A stretch of 64,000 bases of DNA from Casimicrobiaceae bacterium (GTDB taxonomy: Bacteria; Pseudomonadota; Gammaproteobacteria; Burkholderiales; Casimicrobiaceae): the NCBI GenBank assembly GCA_026646885.1, contig JAPKHK010000001.1, forward strand, positions 310,001 to 374,000, read 5' to 3'. Positions 56,036 through 64,000 of the stretch are shown one piece after another; position 1 is the first letter of the stretch; each line of letters begins with the position of its first letter. The notes under the pieces are model-generated. The model was not told the origin of the DNA, did not search any database, and was given only the letters and a program-made list of their open reading frames with translations. The position numbers and the translations under genes are program-made.

Positions 56036-56788
56036 ATGGCACTGACACCGCAACGCATCGCATTGGTCACGGGCGGGATGGGGGGGCTGGGCGAGGCGAT
56101 CTGCATCAAACTCGCGCGGCTTGGCTATACCGTGGTAACCACCCATTCGCCAGGTAACACGAAGGCCAGCGAATGGCTCGAAACCATGAACAAGATGGGC
56201 TATGGCTTTCGCGCCTATCCTTGTGATGTATCCGATTACGACGCTGCTGCGGCCTGTGTTGAACGCGTGGTGGCAGAGATCGGCCCGATTGACGTCCTGG
56301 TCAACAATGCCGGGATTACCCGGGACATGACTTTCAAGAAGATGACCAAGGCGGATTGGGATGCGGTAATGAAGACCAACCTCGACAGCGTCTTCAATAT
56401 GACCAAACAGGTATGCGACGGTATGGTCGATCGGGGCTGGGGACGGATCATCAACATCTCCTCAGTCAACGGCCAGAAGGGAGCATTTGGGCAAACCAAC
56501 TACTCCGCCGCCAAGGCGGGAATGCACGGTTTCACCAAAGCGCTTGCCCTAGAGGTGGCACGAAAGGGGGTGACCGTGAACACCATCAGCCCGGGCTATA
56601 TCGGAACGAAGATGGTCATGGCGATTCCCAAGGACGTTCTCGACAGCAAGATCATTCCTCAGATTCCCATGGGTCGATTGGGCAAGCCTGAAGAGGTAGC
56701 GGGACTGGTGGCCTACCTTTCTTCGGAAGAAGCTGCCTTCGTTACTGGCGCAAACATCGCCATCAATGGTGGTCAGCACATGTTCTGA
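56036..56788 (+). CDS. phaB: Acetoacetyl-CoA reductase (NADPH)
   Basis: This 250-residue SDR makes (R)-3-hydroxybutyryl-CoA for PhaC. It has the loop TGGMGGLGEAI, NNAGITRD, catalytic Ser in NISSVNGQKGAFGQ and NYSAAKAGMHGF with the Tyr-Lys pair. The C-terminal NGGQHMF matches PhaB ends. FabG is the close alternative, but the GQTNYSAAKAGMHGF context and the phaC neighbour favour PhaB. Confidence 0.94.
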   Translation: MALTPQRIALVTGGMGGLGEAICIKLARLGYTVVTTHSPGNTKASEWLETMNKMGYGFRAYPCDVSDYDAAAACVERVVAEIGPIDVLVNNAGITRDMTFKKMTKADWDAVMKTNLDSVFNMTKQVCDGMVDRGWGRIINISSVNGQKGAFGQTNYSAAKAGMHGFTKALALEVARKGVTVNTISPGYIGTKMVMAIPKDVLDSKIIPQIPMGRLGKPEEVAGLVAYLSSEEAAFVTGANIAINGGQHMF

Positions 56789-56837
56789 TGTTCTCGGTTG
56801 GGGCGGAGCGGATCGAGTGGGCGGAGCCGCTCAGGAG

Positions 56838-56866
56838 AAAAAAACCCGCGGGGTTAGCCCGCGGGT
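56838..56866 (-). terminator. Rho-independent terminator of the phasin transcript
   Basis: On the minus strand ACCCGCGGG and CCCGCGGGT form a 9-bp stem (56866-56844) with a 5-base loop, followed directly by a run of seven U (56844-56838, the first pairing in the stem). It lies 75 bp past the phasin stop codon. On the plus strand it lacks a T-tract, so it should not stop phaB transcription. Confidence 0.88.
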
Positions 56867-56931
56867 GAGGCTGTATCATTTAGGAGGAGGATAATGATAC
56901 AGAGGGAGACATATGGGGGCCGTTTGGCCCC
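56838..56931 (-). ncRNA. Candidate 3'UTR-derived small RNA with CCUCCUCC loop
   Basis: Between the phasin stop and its U-tract the minus strand can form three stem-loops in series: GGGGCC-AAAC-GGCCCC (56931-56916), then CTGTATCATT/AATGATACAG, a perfect 10-bp stem (56902-56871) whose 12-base loop is ATCCTCCTCCTA, then the terminator. A loop with repeated CCUCC is complementary to Shine-Dalgarno sequences, as in known regulatory RNAs with C-rich loops. Release from the phasin mRNA by RNase or from an internal promoter would give an RNA of about 95 nt. This is a structural prediction only. Confidence 0.4.
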
Positions 56932-56940
56932 GATTCAAGC

Positions 56941-57492
56941 CTACGCCGCCTTGCGCGCCGAGGTTGTTTTGGTGGCGGTGGCGGTCGCCTGGGTGGCCGC
57001 TTTGACGCTCGCGTCGGCAAAGCTGGCGACCTGCTTGCTGGCCTTGGTCAGCGTATCGATCGCGGCGGTCGTCGCAGCCACGGTGGACTTGAGCGCGCTC
57101 ACGGCCGCGTCGGAGCCGGCGGGAGCGTTCTTCGCCGCCTTCTCTACCAGGCTGGCGATATTCTTGGTGTAGGCGGCAAGGCCTTCCTCAACCAGCTTGC
57201 TGACTTCGGCGTGGGCCTCGGAGGCGACTTCGTAAACGCTGCGGGAATAGCCCATGGCCTTTTCCACGCTGTTTTCCGCCAGCTTGGTGCGCAGGCTGAT
57301 GAAGTCCTGCAGATCCTTGACCTCGCTCAGGGCCTTGGTATTTTTGACGTTGTCATCGAGTGCCGCCTTGGCGACGTCGAGTTGCAGCCGGACAAGGCGC
57401 TCGGTGTTGTCGAGAGCGACTTGCGCCAGACGCAGGGCATGATCGACGCCGGCGTTGTTCAGCTCGGCGAATTGCTCAGTTGCGTTGTACAT
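56941..57492 (-). CDS. phaP: Phasin family protein (PHA granule surface)
   Basis: This 183-residue protein starts at ATG 57492 with AAGGAG upstream. It shows the phasin core (FAELNNAGVDHALRLAQVAL, NTERLVRLQLDVAKAALDD) of amphipathic helices, then an Ala/Thr/Lys-rich tail (ATQATATATKTTSARKAA) like PhaF-type tails in miniature. Phasins coat PHB granules. The promoter at 57588-57616 and a PhaR-like operator at its start site explain how granule amount could control it. Confidence 0.93.
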   Translation of the reverse strand: MYNATEQFAELNNAGVDHALRLAQVALDNTERLVRLQLDVAKAALDDNVKNTKALSEVKDLQDFISLRTKLAENSVEKAMGYSRSVYEVASEAHAEVSKLVEEGLAAYTKNIASLVEKAAKNAPAGSDAAVSALKSTVAATTAAIDTLTKASKQVASFADASVKAATQATATATKTTSARKAA

Positions 57493-57567
57493 GGTTGACT
57501 CCTTTGGACTTACGTTGAAAAGACCCATACAGCCTTCAGGCGGGGCGCTGCACAAAGACACCAGAAA

Positions 57568-57582
57568 TGCTGCACTGCACAA
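57568..57582. promoter_or_regulatory. Candidate PhaR operator at the phasin start site
   Basis: TGCTGCACTGCACAA overlaps the predicted transcription start of the phasin gene, just downstream of the -10. It contains CTGC-N3-GCAC, one base from the CTGC-N3/4-GCAG pattern reported for some PhaR proteins. A repressor here would block the phasin promoter when PHB is absent. Confidence 0.5.
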
Positions 57583-57587
57583 TTCGA

Positions 57588-57616
57588 AGTATAGGGACGC
57601 CCAAGGGCGAAGTCAA
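57588..57616 (-). promoter_or_regulatory. Sigma-70 promoter of the phasin gene
   Basis: On the minus strand TTGACT (57616-57611) and TATACT (57593-57588) are separated by exactly 17 bp. Both hexamers match 5 of 6 consensus bases, the best promoter I see in the window. The start site would be near 57581, giving an 89-base leader. Confidence 0.8.
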
Positions 57617-57665
57617 GCGGTTTTGTTGCGTCGCACCAATTTTTTTTGGAGTCCCAATTCGAAAG

Positions 57666-57696
57666 TTCAAACGACGAGAATTCAGTGAGTTATAAT
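57666..57696 (+). promoter_or_regulatory. Possible phaR promoter
   Basis: A consensus TATAAT lies at 57691-57696. The best upstream partner is TTCAAA (57666-57671) with a long 19-bp spacer, so the -35 is weak. It would give a leader of about 140 bases before phaR. Confidence 0.35.
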
Positions 57697-57843
57697 GACG
57701 TTCTACTATTGCAGGTCCGTTTCAGGTAAGCCGGGATGGAGCGATGCAGCGAAATGCCGGAGGGGTTTGGCGTTTTTCGCCTTTTCGCGGGTGCACAAGA
57801 CGGGGGCGCCGCCAAGGACGACCCAATTCGGGAGAGAAACTAG

Positions 57844-58425
57844 ATGGCTGAGCAGGCCCTTCGCATCATCAAGAAATACCCCAACCGGCGCCTCTATGAC
57901 ACCTCAAGTAGCGGCTACATCACGCTTGCCGATGTCAAGCAGATGGTGCTCGATCATTTGGAGTTCCAGGTTATCGACGCCAAGACCGGAGAAGACCTCA
58001 CACGCGCGATTTTGCTGCAAATCATCCTCGAAGAAGAATCGAGCGGTATGCCGATGTTCTCCAGCGATATGCTTGCTCAAATGATTCGTTTCTACGGTAA
58101 TGCCTTGCAGGGGATCATGGGTGGTTACATCGAAAAGAACATCAAGGCTTTCGTCGATATTCAGGACAAATTGCAGGAGCAGGCTCGGCAGGTCTACGGC
58201 GACAAGATGATGCTCACTCCGGACCTGTGGCGGCAATTCCTGCAGATGCAAACTCCCGCGCTGCAGGGCATGATGGGCAAATACCTTGAACAGAGCGCCA
58301 GTGTTTTCCTAGAAATGCAGCAGCAGATGCAGAAGCAGGCGCGCGGCATGTTCTCTGCATTTCCGTTCGCGCAGTTCCCGACACCGGAAGAGTCGGCGTC
58401 GGAAGACGCCACTGGCAAGAAATGA
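57844..58425 (+). CDS. phaR: PHA synthesis repressor PhaR
   Basis: This 193-residue regulator has the N-terminal DNA-binding/PHB domain (RIIKKYPNRRLYDTSSSGYITLADVK...), the best conserved PhaR signature, and a helical C-terminal part rich in Gln and Met (MQQQMQKQARGMF). PhaR binds nascent PHB granules and leaves the phasin promoter when polymer forms. It is divergent from the phasin gene across 351 bp that hold both promoters. Confidence 0.96.
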   Translation: MAEQALRIIKKYPNRRLYDTSSSGYITLADVKQMVLDHLEFQVIDAKTGEDLTRAILLQIILEEESSGMPMFSSDMLAQMIRFYGNALQGIMGGYIEKNIKAFVDIQDKLQEQARQVYGDKMMLTPDLWRQFLQMQTPALQGMMGKYLEQSASVFLEMQQQMQKQARGMFSAFPFAQFPTPEESASEDATGKK

Positions 58426-58431
58426 AACGCC

Positions 58432-59646
58432 TCAAGCGCGTGCGTGCGGAACGACTCGCGCTTCCTTGATCGGCAGATTGACGAGCGCGGCCGCGGCGGC
58501 AAGAACCATGTCGGCGTACCACATGGCTTGGTAATCGCCCCAATGTACCAGAGCGAGACCGCCCAAGTACGCGCCGAGAAAGCCGCCAATCTGGTGGGAA
58601 AGCAGCGTCAAACCGAATAGTGTGGCCAAGTACCGCAGGCCGAAGAGCTTGCCCACGATCGATGCCGTGGGCGGCACAGTGGCCAGCCAGGTGAACCCCA
58701 GCCCGGCGGCAAAGAGGTAGAAGGTGATTTCGTTGCGTGGCGCCAGAAGGTAGAGCCCGATAAGCACGGCCCGCGAAGCATACATGCAGAAAAGCACGAA
58801 TTTGCCGCGGAAGCGCGAAATGGCGTGACCGGAATAAAGGCTGCCCAGGATGTTTGCCAGGCCAATAATCGCGAGAGACCAACTCGCGACCGTGGGCGGC
58901 ATGCCGCACAGATCGACCTCGCCGGGCAGGTGCGTTACCAGAAAGGCAATGTGGAAGCCACATGTGAAAAAGCCGGCGTGCAGGCACAGATAGCTGCGAT
59001 CACGCAATGCATCGCCCAGGGCGTTCATTACTCCGCCGTGTTCGGCCTTGGGTACAGGCAGGGTCTCCTTGGGCAGGCGCGCGAGCAAGCTGATCAAGGG
59101 CAACGCGGAAAGACAGATCAGCGCCATCGACCACATCGCGCCCATCCACCCCAGCAATTGGATGAGCTTCTGCAACAGCGGTGCAAAGACGAACTGGCCG
59201 AAGGACCCACCGGCGTTGATGATGCCTGAAGCCGTGCCGCGCGCTTGCATGGGCAAGCGCGCGCTGGCGGCACCGATTAAGACCGAAAAGCTGCATGCGC
59301 CCGAGCCGATCGCGGATAGCACGCCGAGCGCCGCTACCATGCCCAAACTGCTTTCCATCAAGGGGGTCAGGGCACTCCCCAATGCCAGTACGATCACCCC
59401 GCCGACCAGAACCGGGCGAGGGCCGTAACGGTCGGCCATCGCGCCAGCGATGGGCTGGGCCACACCCCACATGAACTGGCCTACTGCCAGGGCGAAGCTG
59501 ATGGCGGCGATGCCCAAACCCGTGCTGGTATTGATCGGTGAGACAAAGAGCCCCAGCGACTGCCGTGCCCCCATGGTCACGGCCAATATGGCCGCTGCAG
59601 ACAGAGTTACCGCCCATAACGTCGGCCGGTCGAGCGTGCGGAACAT
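58432..59646 (-). CDS. Major facilitator superfamily transporter
   Basis: This 404-residue protein has 12 membrane helices and the MFS loop motif GAMADRYGPRPVLVGG after helix 2. An early GARQSLGLFVSPI and the overall layout resemble the monocarboxylate/oxalate-formate antiporter branch. The substrate is unknown. It converges with phaR (6-bp gap). Confidence 0.9.
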   Translation of the reverse strand: MFRTLDRPTLWAVTLSAAAILAVTMGARQSLGLFVSPINTSTGLGIAAISFALAVGQFMWGVAQPIAGAMADRYGPRPVLVGGVIVLALGSALTPLMESSLGMVAALGVLSAIGSGACSFSVLIGAASARLPMQARGTASGIINAGGSFGQFVFAPLLQKLIQLLGWMGAMWSMALICLSALPLISLLARLPKETLPVPKAEHGGVMNALGDALRDRSYLCLHAGFFTCGFHIAFLVTHLPGEVDLCGMPPTVASWSLAIIGLANILGSLYSGHAISRFRGKFVLFCMYASRAVLIGLYLLAPRNEITFYLFAAGLGFTWLATVPPTASIVGKLFGLRYLATLFGLTLLSHQIGGFLGAYLGGLALVHWGDYQAMWYADMVLAAAAALVNLPIKEARVVPHARA

Positions 59647-59889
59647 GACCCCCCCGGGGAAGAGGTGCCATGTTATCGAAAAAGCGCTAGGTTGTCCCCG
59701 TCGGATCAGCCGCCCTCAAGTATTGGGGCCTCATTTGCGGTTCGCCGCGCCGCGGCCCAAATTCACCTCTCTGCGCGGACGGTGAGGACGGGTCGTTTAC
59801 ACGATGTCGCCCGGTGAATGAACTACCCGCCGCTGCGGGGCCAACGAGTGTGACATCTCCTGATCGGTCTACAGCAGGTCCTTGCGCAC

Positions 59890-60168
59890 TCAAAGGCCAT
59901 TTTCGGATTGGATTACCAGCACAACGCCAAAGGCTCCAACTGAAGCGACGCGACCGTTGACGGTGGTATACGACGCAACTCCAAGAGGATGATAGATGGA
60001 GTTGAAGGCGGTTAGGGGCCCGACTCCAAGTACCCGTGCCAATGGGCTGCGCTCCGCGATCGCCGTCCGGATTCTTTGACGATGGTCTTCGGGAGAGGGA
60101 TTGAGCACCAGTGCCAGAGCGATTGCTGCTCCGAGCACCAAGGCGGAAACAAGCGTTGCGCGCGACAT
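59890..60168 (-). CDS. Small conserved protein with N-terminal membrane anchor (DUF4359-like)
   Basis: This 92-residue protein starts at ATG 60168 with a hydrophobic helix (LVSALVLGAAIALALVLNP) that may be an anchor or signal. After it come PSPEDHRQRIRTAIAERSPLA and a conserved C-terminal pattern FNSIYHPLGVASYTTVNGRV-ASVGAFGVVLV. I recall similar small periplasmic-facing proteins in proteobacteria, with no known function. It stands alone. Confidence 0.72.
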   Translation of the reverse strand: MSRATLVSALVLGAAIALALVLNPSPEDHRQRIRTAIAERSPLARVLGVGPLTAFNSIYHPLGVASYTTVNGRVASVGAFGVVLVIQSENGL

Positions 60169-60494
60169 CGAGAATTCCCGGTTGGAAGTTGAACCGAACC
60201 ATCCATCCACTTAAATGGACAGGCAATAGTAGAATGCACGAACTTGCTGGAGCAGCGCAAGCGGCCTAACCCGGATCACGAATCCGGTTGTCGGCGCGGC
60301 GGGCTCGCCGGCTGCGGAACTCGTTGGGCTCCGCGCCCGCCCGAGTCCCATATACGGGGGGCTCGGCGCCAAGGACCGCCTGCCGCGTGGCCAGCGCGGC
60401 GCCCCGGACCACGACTTGGCAAGCGGATTGGGTCGCGGCCCGGGACCGAGCCGGCAGAGCGCGGTCATCCGACTTCCTCGCATAGGAGCAGAGT
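60169..60494. other. GC-rich intergenic region before rimO
   Basis: These 326 bases separate the divergent small protein gene and rimO. No gene is convincing on either strand. Short inverted repeats occur, such as CCGGAT-CACGA-ATCCGG (60271-60286), which resembles a stem-loop but is not part of a tRNA fold. The rimO ribosome binding site (AGGAG at 60484-60488) ends the region. Confidence 0.45.
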
Positions 60495-61829
60495 TTGGCC
60501 AAGTATCGCGCGAAAGCACCACCGCGGGTAGGTTTCGTGTCCTTGGGGTGCCCTAAGGCCCTGGTCGACTCCGAGCGCATTCTCACGGAGCTGCGCGCGG
60601 AAGGTTACACAATATCGCCCAGTTATGAAGACGCCGATTTGGTGGTGGTGAACACCTGCGGTTTTGTTGACGCGGCCGTTGAGGAGTCGATTGAGGCGAT
60701 CGACGAGGCCATTGCCGAGAACGGCCGCGTGGTGGTCACCGGTTGCCTCGGTGCACGGGAAAGCGGCGAATACTTGCGCCGAATATTCCCCAGAGTGTTG
60801 GCAGTGACCGGTCCCGACGCCATGGTCGAGGTAATGGCGGCAATACACCGCGAGCTTCCGCGACCACATGACCCTCTGATGGATCTGGTGCCAGCGCAAG
60901 GAGTCAGGCTGACTCCTCGCCATTACGCTTATTTGAAGATCGCTGAAGGCTGCAATCATCGTTGCACTTTTTGCATCATTCCGGCGTTGCGGGGTGAACT
61001 GGTCAGCCGGCCGGTTGGCGATATCCTGCGGGAGGCCGAGAACTTGGTGCGCTCGGGTGTTCAGGAGTTGTTGGTGATCTCCCAAGATACCAGCGCCTAC
61101 GGGGTCGATCAGAAATACCGGACTGGCTTCTGGAACGGGCGGCCGGTAAAGACCCGCCTCCGCGAATTGGCCACCGCGTTGGGTGGACTGGGGGTTTGGG
61201 TGCGCCTGCATTACGTCTACCCCTATCCCGCAGTAGACGACCTGCTCCCGCTCATGGCGGAGGGTAAGCTCTTGCCCTATCTCGACGTGCCGTTTCAGCA
61301 CGCCAGTCCACGGATTCTCAAACTGATGAAGCGTCCGGCGGACGCAGATGACACCCTGGCGCGAATCCAGGGCTGGCGCCGACATTGCCCCGAATTGGCG
61401 CTGCGCAGCACTTTCATCGTCGGCTTTCCAGGGGAAACGGAGCGCGAGTTCGAGGGCCTGCTTGGTTTCTTGCAAGAAGCCGAGCTTGATCGTGTGGGTT
61501 GTTTCGCCTATTCGCCCGTGGCGGGAGCCGCTGCCAACACGTTGCCTAATCCGGTGCCGGAACAAGTCAAAGAAGAACGCGTGGCGCGGTTCATGGCTGT
61601 CCAAGAGGCGGTAAGCGCGCGTCGGCTCCAGGCGCGTGTCGGGCGGACCCTGGAAGTCCTGATCGACGAAGTTCACGAGGGTGGTGCCGTGGGCAGGAGC
61701 TACGCCGAAGCCCCGGAGATCGACGGCTTAGTCCATGTGTCCGGCGCAGCCAACTGGCGGCCGGGGGAGCGCGTCCGAGTGAAGGTCACCTCGGCTGGCG
61801 CACATGACCTGTATGGGCAAGCCGTCTAA
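60495..61829 (+). CDS. rimO: Ribosomal protein S12 methylthiotransferase
   Basis: This 444-residue radical SAM enzyme adds a methylthio group to Asp89 of ribosomal protein S12. The N-terminal domain has the three cluster cysteines (Cys19 in SLGCPKA, Cys55 in NTCGFV, Cys84 in TGCLG), the radical SAM motif CNHRCTFC has Cys153, 157 and 160, and a TRAM domain ends the protein. The start is TTG 60495 after AGGAG. The [12 protein letters not shown] opening distinguishes it from MiaB. Confidence 0.97.
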   Translation: MAKYRAKAPPRVGFVSLGCPKALVDSERILTELRAEGYTISPSYEDADLVVVNTCGFVDAAVEESIEAIDEAIAENGRVVVTGCLGARESGEYLRRIFPRVLAVTGPDAMVEVMAAIHRELPRPHDPLMDLVPAQGVRLTPRHYAYLKIAEGCNHRCTFCIIPALRGELVSRPVGDILREAENLVRSGVQELLVISQDTSAYGVDQKYRTGFWNGRPVKTRLRELATALGGLGVWVRLHYVYPYPAVDDLLPLMAEGKLLPYLDVPFQHASPRILKLMKRPADADDTLARIQGWRRHCPELALRSTFIVGFPGETEREFEGLLGFLQEAELDRVGCFAYSPVAGAAANTLPNPVPEQVKEERVARFMAVQEAVSARRLQARVGRTLEVLIDEVHEGGAVGRSYAEAPEIDGLVHVSGAANWRPGERVRVKVTSAGAHDLYGQAV

Positions 61830-61976
61830 ACGCTCGCAAGAGCGCCGTTTGTCGGGTATGAGCGGGTTTCCGGCGGTGTTGCAGGTCGTCCTAGAATAAA
61901 CCTTGAAGGCGAAGCTCGGCAGGGGGGGGTCGGGTTGTTTTCCGCCGAAAGCGATGCAACGTGCGCATGCGGGGGC

Positions 61977-62846
61977 ATGAACGTGCGGACCGAAAATGAT
62001 TTGCTGGAAGCCGAGGCGACGCGCATAGCCGCGTCAATAGACATTCCGTCCAAACCGGAAATCGTCACGCGGCTGGCGCTCGAGACGTCTCGTCTGGAAC
62101 CGGATTTTCGGCGTATTGCCGAGTTGATCGCGAGAGACGTGGGTATGTCCGCGGCGATCGTCAAGACTGCGAATTCCTCGCTCTACGGGCTGCGCGCAAA
62201 AGTTCAGTCCGTGCAGCAGGCAGTGAATTTCTTGGGTCTGCGAACCATTACGCACCTGGTGACGGGTCTGGCACTGCGCGCGGCTTTCAGCGGACCTGGT
62301 CAACCTTCGCTGGAACGATTCTGGGATGTTTCGGCCCGGGTCGCTACTGCAACGGCACATTTCGCCAAGCGCCTGCCCGGGATGGATCGCGACGAGGCCT
62401 ATACCTACGGACTCTTCCAAGATTGCGGGATCGCCGTACTGCTGCGCAGCTTTCCCGAGTACAAGGATATACTTGGGATTGCCAACGCGGCGCTTGATCG
62501 CAAGTTCACGGATGTCGAGACCGAACATCTGGGTGTCGATCATGCCTTGGTCGGCTACCTGCTGGCGCGCTCCTGGGGTCTCTCGGAAACCGTGTATGAA
62601 GCAATTCGTATGCACCATGAGTTCGCTGTGCTCAAGCCCGACTCGCACGAGCTTGCGAGTGAATCGCTCAATCTGATTGGTGCCGCCTTGCTGGGCGAGC
62701 GCGCCTATCAGATGTTTACCGGCAAGGCGCGAGGTGTCGAGTGGCAAAAGGCTCGCAGTTTGGTACTCGACCATTTCGGCATTGCCGCCGAGCAATGTGA
62801 ATCAGTGTTTGCCGACATTCACCGCGCCTTTTCCGAGCAGAATTGA
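61977..62846 (+). CDS. HDOD domain protein
   Basis: This 289-residue protein consists of one HDOD domain: PSKPEIVTRLALETSRLEPDFR, ARDVGMSAAIVKTANSSLYGL and VQSVQQAVNFLGLRTITHLV. The HD-like position reads LFQDCGIAVL, so the metal-binding HD pair is missing, as usual for HDOD. Such proteins act in signalling, often near two-component systems. I prefer ATG 61977; TTG 61935 would add 14 residues. Confidence 0.88.
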   Translation: MNVRTENDLLEAEATRIAASIDIPSKPEIVTRLALETSRLEPDFRRIAELIARDVGMSAAIVKTANSSLYGLRAKVQSVQQAVNFLGLRTITHLVTGLALRAAFSGPGQPSLERFWDVSARVATATAHFAKRLPGMDRDEAYTYGLFQDCGIAVLLRSFPEYKDILGIANAALDRKFTDVETEHLGVDHALVGYLLARSWGLSETVYEAIRMHHEFAVLKPDSHELASESLNLIGAALLGERAYQMFTGKARGVEWQKARSLVLDHFGIAAEQCESVFADIHRAFSEQN

Positions 62847-62855
62847 GACCGGGGC

Positions 62856-64000
62856 TCAGCGATAGCGCTCCAAGCCCAACCCTTCGATCGGCACCTCGGG
62901 CGTCCTGCCGCAAATCAGATCAGCAATGACGCGTCCTGAGCCGCATCCCATGGTCCAGCCCAGAGTGCCATGCCCGGTATTGAGCAGGAGATTCTCATAG
63001 CGGGTCCTACCGACGATGGGCGTGCCATCCGGGGTCATCGGCCGCAAACCGCACCACCCCTCCGCACGGCCGAGATCACCGCCGGCGGGAAAGACATCAC
63101 GCACCACATGCTTGATGGTTTCGAGGCGTGATTCTCGCAGTTTCAAGTTGTAGCCGGCGAGTTCGGCAGTGCCTGCCGCGCGGATGCGGTCACCCAAGCG
63201 TGTGACTGCAACCTTGTAGGTTTCATCCATCACTGTGGAAACCGGCGCGGCGTCCGGGTCGGTAATCGGCACGGTGATGGAATATCCTTTGACAGGGTAG
63301 ACCGGAACGTCGATCCCGATCGGCCTGAGTAGCAGGGGAGAGTAGCTACCCAGCGCGAGCACGTAGCGATCGGCAACGATTCGACCCTTGTCGGTTTCGA
63401 TGCCGGTCACGCGGTCGCCTTCTGTGACGAGTGTTTTGATCGAAATGCCAAAATCCATTTCGACGCCCTGCTTCTTGGCGAGTTCGGCAAGCGCACTGGT
63501 GAATTTGAAACAGTCGCCCGTTTCATCCCCTGGCAGCCGCAGGCCGCCGGCGATTTTCTCCCGCACGCGGGCGAGCGCCGGTTCGGCGGCGATACAGCCG
63601 GCGGCGTCCAGGACCTCGTACGGTACGCCGTACCGGTTGAGGATTTCGATATCTCTCGCTGCACCATCGAGCTGTTTTTGGGTGCGAAACATCTGCAGCG
63701 TTCCCTGACTGCGCTCGTCGTACCGAATTCCAGTTTCCTGGCGCAATTCGCGCAGCATGTCGCGGCTGTACGCCGCCAGCGGAAGCATGCGGCCCTTATT
63801 GAGTTCGTAACGGGCCGCGGTGCAGTTGGCGAGCATCATCAGGCCCCAGCGCCACATCGCCGGATCGATCCGCGGCCAGATCACCAGCGGCGCGTGCTTC
63901 TGAAACATCCATTTGATGGCCTTGAGTGGAATACCCGGGGCGGCCCAGGGCGCGGCATAACCGGGAGAGATCTCGCCGGCGTTGGCATAACTCGTCTCGA
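62856..64000 (-). CDS. dadA: D-amino acid dehydrogenase (5' end beyond the window)
   Basis: The frame enters from the right edge and stops at 62856; about 380 codons are visible. It is open upstream of the internal Met at 63908: [20 protein letters not shown] and [15 protein letters not shown] are typical DadA sequence, so the gene continues past 64000. Other marks are [13 protein letters not shown] and the C-terminal [13 protein letters not shown] with [18 protein letters not shown]. DadA is an FAD enzyme at the membrane that oxidises D-alanine and other D-amino acids to keto acids and ammonia. The FAD-binding N-terminus is outside. Confidence 0.95.
   Translation of the reverse strand, partial: ETSYANAGEISPGYAAPWAAPGIPLKAIKWMFQKHAPLVIWPRIDPAMWRWGLMMLANCTAARYELNKGRMLPLAAYSRDMLRELRQETGIRYDERSQGTLQMFRTQKQLDGAARDIEILNRYGVPYEVLDAAGCIAAEPALARVREKIAGGLRLPGDETGDCFKFTSALAELAKKQGVEMDFGISIKTLVTEGDRVTGIETDKGRIVADRYVLALGSYSPLLLRPIGIDVPVYPVKGYSITVPITDPDAAPVSTVMDETYKVAVTRLGDRIRAAGTAELAGYNLKLRESRLETIKHVVRDVFPAGGDLGRAEGWCGLRPMTPDGTPIVGRTRYENLLLNTGHGTLGWTMGCGSGRVIADLICGRTPEVPIEGLGLERYR

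Noticed and set aside
60271-60286. tRNA T-arm-like hairpin before rimO
   Set aside because: No matching acceptor, D-arm or anticodon arm can be built around it.

Overview
This window is high-GC chromosomal DNA from a Gram-negative proteobacterium. It carries LPS genes (lpxK, kdsB), a TonB-dependent receptor, ExbB/ExbD, a CcoNOQP cbb3 oxidase with an oxygen-sensing FNR, a polyhydroxybutyrate (PHB) module with PhaR and a phasin, and the pair PPi-phosphofructokinase plus H+-pyrophosphatase. This combination, and the gene orders lpxK-(Trm112-like)-kdsB-adk-pfp-hppA and phaC-phaB-phasin-phaR, suggest a betaproteobacterium, probably near Rhodocyclales or Nitrosomonadales. That placement is inference from gene content; no rRNA is present. 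Coding density is high and most genes are core. I saw no prophage, integron, CRISPR array, rRNA or tRNA.

Layout. 1-3346 (minus): a cut-off esterase and a secreted prolyl oligopeptidase. 3563-4575: a secreted beta-helix protein gene broken by a nonsense codon and a frameshift. 4892-10381 (minus): a PAS histidine kinase, a Dps ferritin with a small membrane protein, and an ADP-forming acyl-CoA synthetase/GNAT fusion followed by another small membrane protein. 10643-21510 (plus): fbp, pdxH, a DUF47/Pit phosphate uptake pair, exbBD, lpxK, a Trm112-like protein, kdsB, adk, PPi-dependent phosphofructokinase and a K+-independent H+-pyrophosphatase, closed by a strong bidirectional terminator. 21569-24529 (minus): a compact signalling module of a membrane-anchored CheA-like kinase, a CheY-like regulator and a CheX-like phosphatase. 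24700-26958: an OprC-type copper TonB receptor. 27040-33470: a class V aminotransferase, then gamma-glutamyltransferase, an orphan peptide-binding protein, an RlmK-like methyltransferase and a MarC protein. 33572-39175 (minus): the stress operon prkA-yeaH-spoVR and a hemerythrin-like protein. 39563-41557 (minus): a nitronate monooxygenase with a cysteine-rich tail, and an SDR.

41817-51688 is the microaerobic respiration island: ccoI, ccoS, ccoNOQP, ccoG, ccoH, a small membrane protein, a convergent fnr and a TauE/DsbD-like membrane protein. FNR-type boxes lie before ccoI and ccoN. The ccoN box has class II spacing to a -10 element. A third such box lies upstream of the hemerythrin gene. After rdgC and a ZIP transporter comes a 180-bp inverted-repeat element resembling an IS1380-type miniature element. 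54139-58425 is the PHB locus. The window ends with an MFS transporter, a small conserved protein, rimO, an HDOD protein and the 3' part of dadA.

The least expected signals are three stem-loops between the phasin stop codon and its U-tract, one displaying a CCUCCUCC loop (a candidate 3'UTR-derived anti-Shine-Dalgarno sRNA); the membrane CheA/CheY/CheX module, which lacks CheW and receptor genes; the broken beta-helix gene; and the miniature element. Several genes are too short for, or run off, a simple ORF scan: the partial esterase (1-1042), the Trm112-like gene (16230-16409) and the full extent of dadA.
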